A stretch of DNA of 64,000 bases from Pithys albifrons albifrons (Eukaryota > Chordata > Aves > Passeriformes > Thamnophilidae). Below the pieces are notes generated by a model, which ran no database searches, was not told the origin of the DNA, and saw only the letters and a program-made list of their open reading frames with translations. This document shows positions 1 through 14,259 of this stretch, piece after piece; the first letter of the stretch is position 1, and every line of letters starts with the position of its first letter. A program made the position numbers and the translations under genes. The stretch covers positions 39,036,054 through 39,100,053 of the forward strand of contig NC_092460.1 of assembly GCF_047495875.1 (NCBI RefSeq). The letters run 5' to 3'.

Positions 1-997
1 AATCTCATCAGGCAAATAGCCTTTAAGCTCATCTGAGTTGGAAGAATATGGCAAAATATATAATTAGCATAGATTAAATCATTTCTTTACCAAGTTATAA
101 GAATTTTGCTTCACTTCTGTTGTGGAGCTACAGTAGTGTCAGGAGGGTACTACTCTAAATAAGATATTTTTATTTTCATTTTCTTTAGAACTGCTATAAA
201 TCTGAGTACCTGAAGCTGGGATTTTAAATCCTTACTATATATACATTTGTAAATCATCTGCAAATGTCAGATACTCAGAATGTCCCATGCACAACTCTTA
301 GAGCTACAAGTGCCCAATACAGTCAAAACAGCCAGGCCACTTTCTCTATGTAATTTTTAGGCAGCTAAATGTAGTGTCATTAGAGATGTGGCTGATACTG
401 CAATTCTTGCACATTCTCCCCAAATTTAATTTTGTCCTCAGAAGACCTGCAGAATCAGATCAAAATGAACTAAGCAGCAGTTTGCTTGCAGAACAGAAAT
501 AAAAGAGCACCTGAAAAAGTTAATTGAGGAATAAGAAGAAATTTGTATTTGCTGCAAGCATGTTGCTAACTACATGCAAAAAGTGCTGTGCACTGTTAGT
601 GCTCTTCTTAGTTACATGTTCCTCTGCAAGTGTTTTAGATAAACTTCAACATCTGGTTTCCTGTGTATCTGATTTGAAACAATCAGCACTCAAAATGCAC
701 TAATGCTGACTTTATTTGTTATACATTCTTTTGTTTAGATAAGCCTGCAGGCCAAATTACATACTTACTTACACCCCATGGAACTCAATCACTCATTACA
801 GGTCTAATGGGACAGCATAAAGATGTACATGAATACCAACACATTATTCAAAATCACAAAAGCATGTAGTACAGGAAAACATGCAGAGAGAAAACAATGA
901 AACATACTTTAGAATGCATATTAGGATGCTGTTATCTGCCCAATTGCCTGAACATCATTTTCAGACCTACCAAACAAGAAGGACCTAACATATTCAC

Positions 998-1108
998 AAA
1001 AAGACCCCCCAAAAACCAAAAAACTCAATACAAAAAACCAAGAAAACCAGCGCGCACACACAAAACCCCAAACCCAAACAACAACAACCCCCCCCCACCC
1101 CTCCAGCC
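998..1108. repeat. A/C-rich low-complexity tract
   Basis: About 110 bases consist almost only of A and C on the plus strand, with short A runs alternating with C runs and a final C-rich stretch. The 77-residue open frame across it is a product of base composition (many P, N, K and Q codons), not a gene. Confidence 0.8.
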
Positions 1109-1849
1109 CAACTCATTTTCTACAGTATGATAAACACAAGTATACTTTAGAATAAGTACATTCATCACAAAAATCAACCTCTTTAAATGAAGCAGATTGG
1201 CCTAAATCATATAGCGGAATATTTTGTACAAAATCACTTGTAGAGGGAGTAAGTGTCCCTACTGCTGAACCTGTGTAATGTTTGGCATTAACTGACAAGC
1301 AGGTTTGTTGACAGATTCAGAAAGTGGTCAGGGACCAATTGCACAAAGAGCTGCAAGTATCTCCTCATGCACAGAGTGGATCTGTCAGAAGAGAATTGGA
1401 GATAATGGAGCACAGCAGAGAAGCCTGCAGTGCTGGTGCCACTCACTATCTGTTCAGATAGCAAGCCATGATCTCCACTGGGCTCAGTTCAGTCCCTTTC
1501 AAAACCATTAAGCACAGATTTGCCTTGCCAATTTAATCTGAAAAAATTTATTATTTTTAAATGTCAGTTGACTGTGCTGTAATTGACTGTGTCATGATAA
1601 AAATGTTAATAAAAGCATGGAACTAAGTGACAAAGAAAAGGTACTAATGTCAATATTTTAACTTTTAGACTTCTGGCTGTATTATCGCCAGGATAAAAAG
1701 CCAGAGGAAGACGTTTTTCAGTTCTTTTTCAGAACACCAGGCTAAAATTTGTTCCAAAAAGAGAAAAAAAAGTCAGATGTGACTTTTTTTTAACAGTGCT
1801 GAATGCAGCCAGCTCTGAGAAAGCTGTAGTCATGCTAAGATCATAGGGC

Positions 1850-2275
1850 CATAAAGATGATCAGAGGGCTGGAGCAAACACAGGCTGAGAGAGTTGGGGT
1901 TGTTCAGCCTGAAAGAGAGAAGGCTCCATGGAGACCTCACTGTGGCCTTTCAGTACTTTAAGGGGCTTCTAAAAGGGAGGGAGAGAGACTTCTTGTACAG
2001 GCAGATAGTGAAAGGAGAAGGATAAATAGTTTTAATTTGTAAGATAAGAGGACAGGTTTAGATTAGACATTGGGAAGAAATTCTTTACTGTGAGGGTGGG
2101 GAGGCCCTGGGACAGATTGCCCAGAGAAGCTGTGGCTGCCCCATCCCTGGAAGTGTCCAAAGCCAGGCTGGATGGGGCTCTGAGCAACCTGGGCTAGTGG
2201 AAGGTGTCCCTGTCCATGGCAGGGTTTGGAACTTGGTTATCTTTAAGGTCCCTTGCAATCCAAACCATTTTGGGT
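1850..2275 (+). mobile_element. CR1 LINE 3' fragment, plus orientation
   Basis: The block carries the ordered landmarks of an avian CR1 3' end. These are GATCAGAGGGCTGGAG, a GTTGTTCAGCCTG segment, GGGAAGAAATTCTTTACTG, GAGGGTGGGGAGGCCCTGG, CCCCATCCCTGGAAGTGTCC, GAGCAACCTGGGCTAGTGG and a decayed AAGGTCCCTTGCAATCCAAACCATT terminus. It is 5'-truncated, as is usual for CR1, and has lost the terminal octamer repeats. It lies antisense to KCNQ1 in intron 10 and encodes nothing. Confidence 0.93.
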
Positions 2276-4358
2276 CTTCTGGTCTGTTCAGCTGAGTAAG
2301 GTGGAGGGCAAAAGCTCTGTTGTAAGAGGTAGAGGCTGTAAGGGCATGTTATACAGTCATGGAAAAAGATATCTGGCTGGCAGAGGTCTACTTACTCCTG
2401 AAATGTCAAATCCTTTCTCCAGGTTGAGAACGGGATGTCTCCCATCTCTTAAAATACAGGGTATCTCAGGTAACTAGCCCTTCCTAGTTTTCTGTGGGAA
2501 AAATTGACATCTTTAACAGTTCCACTCTTTTTGGCTCTGCTCCTGAAAAAAGTAATGCCTCTTCCCTCATGAAAGCTGCTGCTTCTAAAAATACACAAAA
2601 AAGTAGATTTCCAAACTTACTGTGTGAGTGATATGGAGGGTATTAAGTGGTAAGATCTGGCAAAGAGGTTGGAAAACACATTTTCCTAATTGTTTGGTGA
2701 AGAGAAGCATTCAGATAAGCCCACAGAGTGAATTTCATGGTAGATATAGTTCAGCTATTAAACTGGGCCTCAAGGTAGTAGCAGGAGGTTTATGACAGCA
2801 GGAAAAATACACTAAGTGACATCAGTAGGAAAAAGCAAAGCACCTACCTACCTATCTTGCCTAGACTTCCCAGCCCTCAAGGTTATCCTTTGAGTTAGGA
2901 GAGCAGGTTCCTCATCTCTTTAAACAACTCCTAGTAAAAATCTGTCTTGGAACTTATTTTAACATGTTGATGTTGCCAACTCAACTTCATGACAAAAAAA
3001 GAAATCCCTATGTGTCCTTCCTCTTCTGTTTCTCTTTCTGTGCAGGTTTACTAGTTTAATGCTACATGGTCATGCATTAAACATTTCAGTAACCAGAAAA
3101 ATGTGCAGGCACAGCTTTCTGCAGAGTAGCTCCAATTCTGCCACAGCAACTTGCGTTTGCCGTTAACACTCATGGCTGAAACAGCACAGAGCAAGTTGCT
3201 GACATCTATTGTCAGTAGGGAGCTACTTTTCACATACACCTAAGGCCCAAATGCTGCCACAACTGCTCCAGGAGGAATGTGACAGGACACCTTTGGGAAA
3301 GCATCTAACAAGTCAAGCTGGACTCAAATAATGTCAAGAAAGCACTGTTTCTCAATATCCTATAGCAAACTATTTTGACTCATGTCAGCTTTGAAAAATG
3401 GGGTTTTTCCCCTTAACTGAAGAATTATTCCACTACTGTTGTTTATCTGACACAATCCTTGTGCCCACAGATACCTTTAACACGTTTTCAAGTTGGAGAT
3501 ACCATCTGCACCTTGTGAAAATGTTGAGAGATCAGCTCTCCAAGTCTAAATTCAAGTCACCAATATTAATGCCTTTAAGGCCGGCATTACTTTACTGTTC
3601 ATTCAGTTATTCTGACGTAAAAAAACATACAGTAAGAACAGTTAAGAAAAATAGGACAAAATATGCTTTGAAAGTGATCCCTTTATGCTGCTTGCCCCTT
3701 TTTTTTTAGTAGTGGTTTTTTTTTTTCTTTTAAGGACAGAAGAACTTGACCTTACACTGAAACAAGTAATAGTCAGTGAAATGTAATTTGGCAGCTTGTT
3801 AGCTCTGCAGGGAGAGCTCTTAACACATACAAACTCTTAAAGTTACACATAGGGAATGTATCATGTAATATAAATATATAGAGTTACGTTCCATTATGGG
3901 ATTCAGAACTGCCATTATAGTAAAAGTGTTTATTTTAACAAGGAAGTACAGTTTTAGTGTGGCTATTACAGAAAATAAACCAGTCTGAAAACATTTTTAT
4001 TTTTCATAACTGTTAATGGTCAAAGCATACAAATTGCAGTGACAGTAAAAATAGAAACATCTTCTGAATTGTTGTCAATGTTTTGACTCAGAAGATCACA
4101 AAAGCCAATTACTGTAATTGCAGTGAAATATGCCACAATTATTTGCTGGTCTAATGCAGTTCTTTGCATCACACAATTAAATCCTTGTAGAACAATTTCC
4201 CATTGACAAGCAGTTAATCATGAATTCAGTACATATGATATTGTTACCAACCTTCCTGTTCCATACTGACCAGAAAAAAACCCCAGTAAATTTAAGTAAA
4301 TCTTAATACTAGAGGAAATAATTGCAATATTTTTCCCAAAACTCAAAACAAATTCAGC

Positions 4359-4372
4359 AAAAAAAAAAAAAA
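4359..4372. repeat. A14 homopolymer
   Basis: Fourteen consecutive A on the plus strand lie in intron 10. No SINE or retrocopy body is recognisable upstream of it, so I take it as a simple repeat. Confidence 0.8.
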
Positions 4373-7300
4373 CGTAGCTGCTGACAGCACTAAATCAGAA
4401 CTATTCCTAACTAAAGTTCCAGCTGTTATTTCATACATTCCATGTGAAAAGACAACATTTTATGGGAGTGCTCCCTACTTCAAATACATTTGCTCCTAAT
4501 ACTTATATTTTCAATGTTGAATGTGGAGATATTTTAGGTGGGACAGTAATTTGAGTAACAGTTTAAGTTACCACTGGTAAAAAAGGAATTCAGGTCATAG
4601 AATTCAAACTGAAACAACTTACAAGCACAAGACCCTCTCATAATAAGTTATCTTCCTAGAAATGCTGCAAATCAACTAATCACATTTCATTCAAAATGAA
4701 ATACACAGAGCCTTCAATCATGTACTTCTGGGCTCAATCAATATGTGCATTCATTATTAATGCCACAGTCAAGCTTTCTCATATTGCTTATTCAAAACTT
4801 CCATTAGAAAATATTTATAATTAAAAAACTTTAAAAAATATTCTGAAGTTCGGGTGTTGCTGCTGCAACTGAAACAAGGCTTTAATCCAATTTTTTGCAA
4901 CGCAAATTACAAGAAGATCCAGAACAGTTACAGCTTGTACTCTCCCAATAGTAACCAAAAAGTTTACATGACAAGGGAACAGTGATATTTATAACTGAGA
5001 TACAACCCTAAGCTGACAGAGGCCCTCAGTCAGAGGCATAAAGTCTTTTTTTTCTGCTGACATTAAGGAAATGCATTTGAATGTGTCTTGCAGCTCTTGA
5101 AGCTTAGGGTGACCTTGATTCTCATCTGGCACCAGGCCATGATTCTGCTTTGTCAGTGAGAATTACAGAGATGTCACAAGACAAACAGCTCCACCACATG
5201 TCTCGTCTTTCCCTCCACCAAAGGACCTGCATGCAAGAGGGTGAACAAGTTCACTTTTAAGAACACCCTGCACTTCTCAGTCTGACGGCCCCACTGTCCC
5301 CATTAAATGCAATTCCATGGAGAAAAAGAGTCTTCTTCCTCTTGAGGAGATTTGCAATGACGCTCTGAAAAGCGGAGAACTGAGAGATTATTGCTAGTGC
5401 TGAGATTGCTGGATACATTACAAACTGACTGCTAATTCTGCCATTTCCAAAGAGAAATCTTGATGAATGGTAAATTTGAGAAGTGACTTGACTGGGATCA
5501 GAACCTTCAGAGAAGCAAATGTTGTACAGATCACACCAGAAATGTGTTTTCTTACCCTATCAGTCCCATTACAAAGCTTTGGTTCCATCCAAGCTTCTTT
5601 AAGCCACATTACTCAGGCCTGAGACACAAATTCATGTTTGCTATGTATGAAAATAATGGGGCTCAGTTGTAACTCTTAGTGCCATTAGTCTCATGATTTA
5701 TCAAACTCAGCATTCTTGTTTTTCTATATATACACAGCTATAGGTGTTGAGCCCTAACAGAGGCATCAGGGGAAAAATCAACTTCTATACTCGCTTGATT
5801 TCCAACCAAATATTTTTCTTTTAAGAAAACAAAAAATAAAATAAAAAAGTGTAATTTGTTTTCTAATTCATCCATCCAAATGCATTTGTTTTCTAACCAA
5901 CAGTAGTTGTTTCAGACACATGGTCAAGAAGACAGAAATTGAAAACGTGTTTATGACAATGTTTGCGTCATTAACCAAAGACATTCTGCTATTTGTTGGC
6001 AGGCAAAACACAGTGTCTTGCAGAATATTCCCTTCAGTTTTCTGTGCCATAAAAGGTTCAGATACTACTCACTGTCTTGAATCCCTTGAAGGATCCAGAG
6101 ATTTCCATTATCGATCTTGCCTTCTAATGCATACTACAATCATATGACAACTGGAATAAAAGTTTCTATAGAAACTTGGTTAGAACACTTGCCAATTTTT
6201 TTTCTTTTGCTTGTAAACGCTCTCAGAAAACTGTTAGTTTGTTTTTTAAAAGCAAACTAAACTCAGATGGAAAAAGACATCACTCAAGACTTTTATCCTG
6301 TAGGGAAAAGGCATCTCTGCCCTGGCAAAGATTTTCAATCAGAAAAACTGATGTGTAAGACAGTCTTAGGCAGCTAAAGAATATAATTTCCTTTTAAAAG
6401 AATGTCAAACACGTGACAACTTCACCCCTGCCTTGAAGGGTCCTCTCTGATCACTTCACCTTGGCTTTCTTTACAGTAGATTTCACAGGACTTTGCTGTT
6501 GCCTAAGAGCCAAGAAGGACCTGTGGGGAAAGTACTGTACTGGTACACCCATGTCCAGTGTAGAGAGACAAGAGCACACCTGAGTCTGTGTTCTGAGTAT
6601 GCCCGCAGGCTTCTTGCCATAGGGAGGCTGGGTTTTCAAGATAAGAAAAGGCATTTTGTCCCAAAAGAATTTCAATTTCATCCACAGACTGAGTTAGAAT
6701 AGAATAGATAATTCTGCCTCTACCTTTGCTTTTGGTAAATACAGGCTACATGAAGAATATTTCAGGTTTCTCAAGTGATCATTCAGCCATGGTTTGAAAT
6801 AATCATTTTGCTTCATCTATTAAGTCTGGACAAAATGGATGATTCATTAGACATAATTTTTTTTTGGTATTTAGGAGGTAGCAGGATTCCATGGTCGTTA
6901 AACGCAGAACATATGCAAGTACAAACCATCCCAAGATGGTATGTACAACTGCTGAAACAGAAAAAAACCCATCTGGATTGGCATAATATCATATAACAAC
7001 AGACCAGGACAAAGAACTGTATTATGCACTGCCTTGTCTCCAGCTGAGGTGAAGAGCAGATGCTAAAGGACAGGACAAATATACAGTGCTGGCTTCACAG
7101 AGAACTTCCTATAGTCTGCAGCTGTGGGACTTTCCAAGACTGAGGTGGTATCCAAGAATTCTTGTTGGGTCTTCCAATACAGTAAATTTGTTCACATGGT
7201 GTTGAGAAAACATCAAAATTTGTTTACACTGATTTTAGTACAGATCTGAATGTGCACTTGTCCAGTGAATAGAAAATTCATGCAGTGGCCCCAAACACTG

Positions 7301-10300
7301 TTAATATTGCTACAGGGGGAAAAACTGCAACACTAGTGAAGCAGAATGTCACAACCCTACAAAGGCAGGATATAAGTAAAATTAATTTTATTCCAATAAA
7401 TTTTTAGTGGAAGGAATTACAGACTCTGGTAATAGCAAAGGCATAGCCTAAGAGGTACATTACTACTTTGGGGAGAATAATGTAAAAATTCTTATTACAA
7501 CCCTAAAGCACTAAGACCCAAGATTTTCATTGCCATATGGACTCTTGGCAGCATAAAGGATACAGAGTGTTGTACCCAAAGGTTTTGGCGATTTGGTTTC
7601 AGAGCAGTAGGGAGAAATTAACAGTTTGTTTCCCACCTTCCCCCACCCCATTTCCATTTCCACTGATGCACATGTTGTTGCAGTTGTTTGGTCTGAGCAC
7701 TATGTTTTTCTATTTGGGACCTTCCCCAAATCTCCCCCAAACTCATGCTTTATCAGCTTTATTCCTTAGTGTTCTCTTATCCAGATTTGGATATGGCCCT
7801 TTTGCCATCTGAAACACATTCAATAAGATTGAAATTACAATTAAGTAGAACATTTGGTTCAAAGTACTGACCATTTCTGGCTTTGCAAAGCTTGTTATAA
7901 TGATGATGTTTGCTGGCAGGACACAGAGGCACCTCCTTTACAAGGTCCCGCTTCTCTTATGCCCAGATTTAATCATTACTCTCATCTAATATTACAATGA
8001 TTCACAACTGAAACCTTAGCAGCCTTGTGTTCCACTCAGGTGCTTATAGATGGGCAGTCAGCACCACACAGTAACTTGCAGCTCAACAGGTTAAACAAAA
8101 GCCAGCACCACAGAGACAAAACTCAGTAGTATCATTTACACTGGAGCAGTAGTTGCAAAAGCAACTGCTTTGAAAAGACCACTGAAGAGAGCCATTCTAC
8201 CATTCCTTCCTTTTTATGGCTAAGAAATTGATTCCTTTGGACAGTCTGTTTGGACAAAGCTATTCAAATTAATTTTAATTTTTTTTTTCAGAAATTTCTA
8301 CCAACACAGACTGTACCAACTCCAACTTAAATTGCATTGCTCTCCAGTTTTAAGAGGGTCCAAGAAGTATTTCCCTCCAAGCTCTTTTCACTCCAGCCAG
8401 TCCACATCCAAGTTTGGCATATACTAATGTATTTATCTAGCAAAGAACATCCTTACCCCTTACAGGAGACTTAAGCAGAAGATGGCAAATAATGTAGATT
8501 GAAGGTCTTGACCAAGCTAAGTCACACCCCATAAAAGCCATCACTATCTTATTCAAGTAGATCTGTAGCAGCTAAAACTGACATTGCTCATATGACATAT
8601 TAATAGACCTATTGTATTATGCATGTGGTCTTGCCTTTCTAAAAACAATGCAACCACAGAACTTCAACAGATACCACTTTTACAGAGGAAAAGAAAAAGA
8701 AATCCTATTTAACTAATATTTGCACATGGTCAGGTAAGCTTGTGTGTATTTTTGTACATACTTTCTGCTCATCAGGTTTTTTAAATTCTCCCCTGTAAAC
8801 CTTTAGCTGGTGGACCCTTGAGTTCAAAATCCAGTGCACACTCATCTCTTTTACAAGTTTATAGAAACAGCAGCCAATGTGAGCCCTTCAAATAAACAGC
8901 AAGAAAAACTCAGACTTGTGTGTGGGACTGCCGGCACACACTTGCTCCACCACAGCTCACTCAGCACAAACTAATCTAGGCTAGATTCAGGTCAACCTGA
9001 CCTGAAACGGATCTTAATTGGGTTAGTACAACCAGGTCTACAGTATCCCATTGCCATGGTCTGATTCACCCCATTAAAAACAAAATGAAAAAGCCACTAG
9101 CAAAAAATACTGGCATTATGCTGCCTAAGAATTTTTTTTACAACTGGAAACAAGTTCTTACAACTCAGCATAATATAATAGTTACAGGAACACAAATAGA
9201 TCCAAAGGGGCAAAACATGGTCGCAGTTTACATGCTCATGAGGCAGCTTCAGGACCAAGTTGCATGCAAACCAGAATTCCAGGAATTAGTTATCTGAATT
9301 GCATTACAGATCCTCTTCCCATAATTCACTTCACTCAAGGTGAAAAAATATTCTCCTTTTACAGAGGACATTAAGTCCATGCCAGACAACAGCAAGAATG
9401 AAAGAGAGGAAACCCAGGGGATTTTTTTCCTTGACGGTGGATTACCAGTACTACAGATGCTTAAGATAAAAAAAATACAGTACTAAAATAAAACATTATT
9501 TTAAAAGCCATCAGCATTGCTTTATTTTTCCAAGCTGCATACTTTTCTCTGCATTGGGTAGAACTAATCACATCTGTATTTTTATATAATACAAGACAGG
9601 AGGGTGCCTTGTAGGAGTCTCACCCACATTAGTATGGAAGAAAAAGCAAAAGAGTCCCTAACAAAGGGGTCAAAGCAGAGAGGAGAGGACATCCACACTA
9701 ATTCATCAACTTCCCCCACCTCTATGGGCCTTACCCCAGAGGAACTCCCATAGAAATTATTGCCAAGTCACCTGGGATATACATTGCAAATTTCTCTGGA
9801 GGAGAATACTAAGAATGAGCTCTTCCCAGAGACACAGTTACTCACTCATGGTTTCCAGAGAGGTTCTATTAAAAATATAAATGCTCTCCTGCAAGTGAGC
9901 AGGATTTATATTAAAAAAATAGTAAGTATTCCAGTTTTGCCAACTTCCCTTGTAAAGAATTCATTGCCTAAACAAAATGCAGCTAAGATGCATGTTATTT
10001 TTCCATATATCTCCCACTGAGTGGCTTTTAAACAGTGTTTTCCATTTTACCTAGTATTACTATCCAATTCAGCAAATCTTTTATTATTTAACAGAAAAGT
10101 GAACTGAAAAGCAAGTTACAATAGCTAACTATAAAACTTCAACACCCTAATTCTGCAGGAAAGACTAAGATTTGAGCAAAACCACTCCTAGATAATAGGA
10201 AGAAGCTTTTTGCATCCTCAGTAATTCAACATATTCAGAATTCAACATTGCTTTCTATCAAAAAAGTAACAAGGTCAAATTGCTCCATCACTTGCAGTCA

Positions 10301-11549
10301 AGCAATGCTAAATAGTTCACAATTTGGCCAAATTTTAATCAATAAAAATAAACAGTCTTAGTCACTTAGAAATTTATTAACTCTAATCAATATATTTCAT
10401 ACAACAGCTGCACAAAATCAATGAACAATGCAACCTATAGAGAACATTGCAAATATTTAGTCATTAGGAAATTACTGTTGCTTCCTCTTTTCTTTCCAAA
10501 AAGATAACAACATTGCAAAACATCACTTAGCCAAGTATTCTAATGCTAAAGGTGCAGCAGTTGTATGTACACAGCAGATTGCTGGACACTCCAAAATTGA
10601 AGGGGAATCAGTTCCAGATGTTTTCTGCTGATTAAATTCAGCCCAAGAAAGGTTAAGTAAATGACAAGCAGCTGCTTTTCTTTTTTGCTATAGTCATGGA
10701 AAATACTCTCAAGAGTTCTGACTAACTCTTAACTGGCAGACAATTGGTGAGCATCGATTTTCTTGCATTTTCATGATTAACACAGTCTGCGGACAGTCTT
10801 CAGAGCAACTAATTCTTTTCACCTCCAGTCTGTCAGACCTTATGCAGATAAGAATTAAGAGGAAGAAGCTCAAAAATAGTAATAATTAAAAAAAATCTTA
10901 ATTACCCAGTGATGGAAATCCTAAACCACAGCCACTCTCACTGCATACACTGCTTTCTACTTGAGAAAGTGGAAATAAAAAAGGAAAATGTTCTAGTGTC
11001 ACTAAACCATAGCATGGCTCACTGGCATCACCTTTGTGTCTCCATTTCAAATAGGGCAGAAAAGCTTTGTATAGAGTTTGAAACAAAGCTTCATTTCTTA
11101 GACTTCTCTCCTATTTATACTCAGACACAGGGATTTTTTCACACCTGATAGGATTAAACTGAAATAAAGATGTAAAAGTCCCTTGTGCATATCCTTAGGC
11201 AAACTGACAGGTCAGATTTTCCATCACTGCATTTATTCGGAGTGGTGCAAGGGAGCATTTCCGAAGCACAGAATTTCCAAATGCTTTCCAAGGCAAATAT
11301 TCCCATGGATTTGTGGTTGGGAAAATCTGGAAAGAACAGCATATATACCTGTATATCAAAATTAATTTCCAAGTATTTTCTATGAGACTGCAAACAGCAT
11401 GCTACATAAAGAGACTTATCAAGCACAGTAAAATTGTTTAGAGAGTGGATAACACCTGGCTATTTAAAAAGGGGGGGAAAAAAGAAAGAAAAAAGGGTAC
11501 ACTCAGTCTTGTCTTTTCCATTTTTTAAAATAATGGTCAGGGATGCATT

Positions 11550-11565
11550 TATATATATATATCTA

Positions 11566-11604
<39 letters not shown>

Positions 11605-11626
11605 ATATATATATATATATACACAC
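11550..11626. repeat. Compound microsatellite (AT)n-(ATCT)n-(AT)n
   Basis: A core of ATCT/CTAT tetranucleotide repeats (about 11561-11604, roughly ten units with one early interruption) is flanked on both sides by AT dinucleotide runs and followed by a short AC run. The unit and its purity suggest it is length-polymorphic. The 94-residue open frame through it, with repeated LSIY residues, is a repeat artefact. Confidence 0.95.
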
Positions 11627-12193
11627 CCCACATCCCCTCCAAAGGGCCACTGTTTATTTTGCTTTTAATTATGGAATCTTTTCAGCTTGCCCAGCTGACA
11701 TACAAGTTAAATAAGTAAAATACATACTTTTCAAGAATTAATTAACTTATTCAAAATGAAATGTGCATTTTAAGGAGTAGTAAATGTCTATTAACTACTC
11801 CAACATTTAAGTAAAACCAGTTTAAAAGGTCATAATTTTTTTTAACATGATGCCCTGATCTCCCACAATAATGTTTTGTCGTTTCCATCAGAAAGAACAA
11901 ATTTCTGTGGCTAAAAAGTAGCTTTACATTCTAGATTAAATCACATCATCTTTTCCCCATGGAGCATTCCCTACATTTTCTGCAAAAATCAGCTTCTCTT
12001 CTTGCAAAAGCTGACATTCCTGATTACCACTCGTCCTTGTTTATGCTAACGATAAACAAATGTGCAGGCCCATGTTAATACTGCATTGACTAATGGCATT
12101 CTTCACTTCTGTGACGCTGCGTCAGTCTAAAAACACTTCATAAACAATTAAGACTCAGAATATCTCTGTGACAGAGACAAGACTTATATTCAT

Positions 12194-12295
12194 TTAACAG
12201 ATGATGCAACCGAAGCACAGTGAGTTAATTGTGTGCCCAAGGTCACATAGCGAATCAGTAACAGAGCTTGGAATGGAATCCAGGAACACTGACTC
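12194..12295 (+). mobile_element. MIR / CORE-SINE relic
   Basis: The text from TTTAACAGATGATGCAACC through GAAGCACAGTGAGTTAATT, CCCAAGGTCACATAGCGAA and TCAGTAACAGAGCTTGGAAT follows the familiar core of the MIR SINE family, including the diagnostic CCAAGGTCACA block. It is diverged, as expected for a family active before birds and mammals split. The core accounts for the first part of a 168-residue open frame starting at 12201, which I therefore do not treat as a gene. Exact limits outside the core are not clear to me. Confidence 0.75.
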
Positions 12296-14103
12296 ATGCA
12301 GCTCTCCCTCCGCAGCAGGAGATGAGTCTTTGACACACAGCCTCAACACCTCAACAGGGTTTCCATCACAGCCCAACAGCCCACTACAACGTGCTGCAGC
12401 CTTGTCACTGTCTTACATTCTCACTTTAACAGTCTCTTTAGCTGCCTCTGCTTCTTTCATGGAGAAGAGTTTGAGACAAAAGCTGACAATTTTTGGCTTT
12501 AAGCAACCAGTACAAACACAAAAAGGGAGAAAGTACAAAAAAGTTGTCCATATTCCCATTTGTAAGATGAAGCACCTGCTTCTCACCTTCAGTGGGAAGA
12601 CACTGTGTTGGCTCAAAAATGACTTAACTTCCACACAGTCACCAGGGAGATGCAATACAAAACCTGTTTACAGTACTACAATTTTATGCAAGTCACCACT
12701 GTACTGATTGGAGTTCCCCCCTACATCCCATTTCCCTTTTCTCATCCCCTGGGTCACATGGAGATGTACCTTGCATTTTGAAATTAAATTACTGGTGTCT
12801 GAATTTTGGTCTTTGGCACATTAAACCACATATTCCATATCCTTAGGCCACACTGGAGTGAGACTGTGAGACTCTGAAACCTTAAAAAAAAAGATGAAAT
12901 TCTACAGTAGTCAGAAAAATCCAAATTATGTAGCACATCCTTATCTGTGGTTTTAAAAGTAAGTTTCATAGACTAGTTCCCCAGAAAACCTTAATTTATG
13001 TATTAGTTCCCCATTCCCTGCCACAGAACCCACATGATAATTTTTAATATCAAAGTTACTTAATTAAATAGACAATCATGGTTTTAACCAGGGTTCAAGC
13101 CCTCCATAAAGAGGGAAACCTTAAATCCCAAATTTTGTTTTTTCCTAGTCTTTTGCTTCTCCAAAATTATTTGCATCATGGGACCTCAAGCAGGGCAACA
13201 TTGTTCTGGTTCTGATGCAAGGGTTCATTTGAGCCCAACACATCCCTCAGGGTTATGTGGTGACTTACGTCTTTCACACTGAGGCATCATATACCATAAA
13301 CAGCTGGTTAATAGAACAGAGATCAAGTCAAGCAGCTGCTTGATATCAAAAGTGTGGAGACAGATCACTGCAGGGAAATAGCAATACAGGATTAGTGGGA
13401 GAACACAAGGCAGGAGCCAATTGCACAAACATCCACAGGATGTCTTCTAAGTGTTCCCAGCCTGTTTTAGGACTATACCAACTTCATACCAAATAAAAAC
13501 TCCACTTTAATCCACAACCTGGCCCACTGATGGGCTTATTTGATAGCACCAAGCACCACGAACTTCTCTAAATGTACTTGTCATTTCAACAGTGAACCAC
13601 TGGTAAATATTTTGTTAACTATCATATTCCAACAAGTTTTCATCTGTTTTACAGTAGCCTAAGCCAGCTTTCTAGGCTGTAATCCAGATCCTGTCTTTAT
13701 GCACGTACAAAGCTGATACAGGAAAGAATGTCTCAAATCAGTATGAAAATTGTCTTCTGCTTCTCTCCTATTTAAAGAGCACATAGCCACAGGAAAAAAA
13801 AAAACCAAACCACCTGATCTGACATGAGTGCTCTTGACAATTCATGCTCCCTGTTACTTATTTCCTTCCTACTAATTGGTTTGTTTGGGGTAATTGTTTA
13901 TTGTAGGAGTTTTCTGTTTTCGTTTTTTGTTGGATTTGTTTTTTTCTTTTTAAATTCCTCCTTCCCTTGGGGCCACATTCCAAAATTGAATACATTCAGA
14001 GATTGTTCCTCCACTAAAACTGATAGGACAGAAAGCTGTTGATGGGTTTCACTTCTCCTGGGCAACCTATCACAGGTACATCCAACACAGGGGTTTCCCT
14101 CAC

Positions 14104-14222
14104 AAGGAAAGGTATTGTCACCCTCTCAGGAGCCACTCTTGAAATTCAGAGCCCAGATCCAAAGCTGAAAACACCTCATGACTGCTCCTGACAGAGGGTG
14201 ATTGTACCTGTAGTTGTGAAAG
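14104..14222 (+). repeat. 119-bp direct repeat, left copy
   Basis: This segment begins AAGGAAAGGTATTGTCACC and includes GGAGCCACTCTT and AAATTCAGAGCCCAG. It is repeated in the same orientation at 15233-15351, about 1.13 kb away, with substitutions and small indels. Weaker similarity may extend upstream of both copies, where AGGACAGAAA and an ACACNGGG motif recur. I do not recognise the family. Confidence 0.8.
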
Positions 14223-14259
14223 CAACTTCATCCCATGGCTCACCATGGGCCTCACTGCA

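Noticed and set aside
12201..12707. Longest open frame in the window (168 residues, plus strand) as a possible gene
   Set aside because: It begins inside a MIR relic, has no recognisable domain, lies in a KCNQ1 intron and shows no splice or codon pattern typical of a gene.
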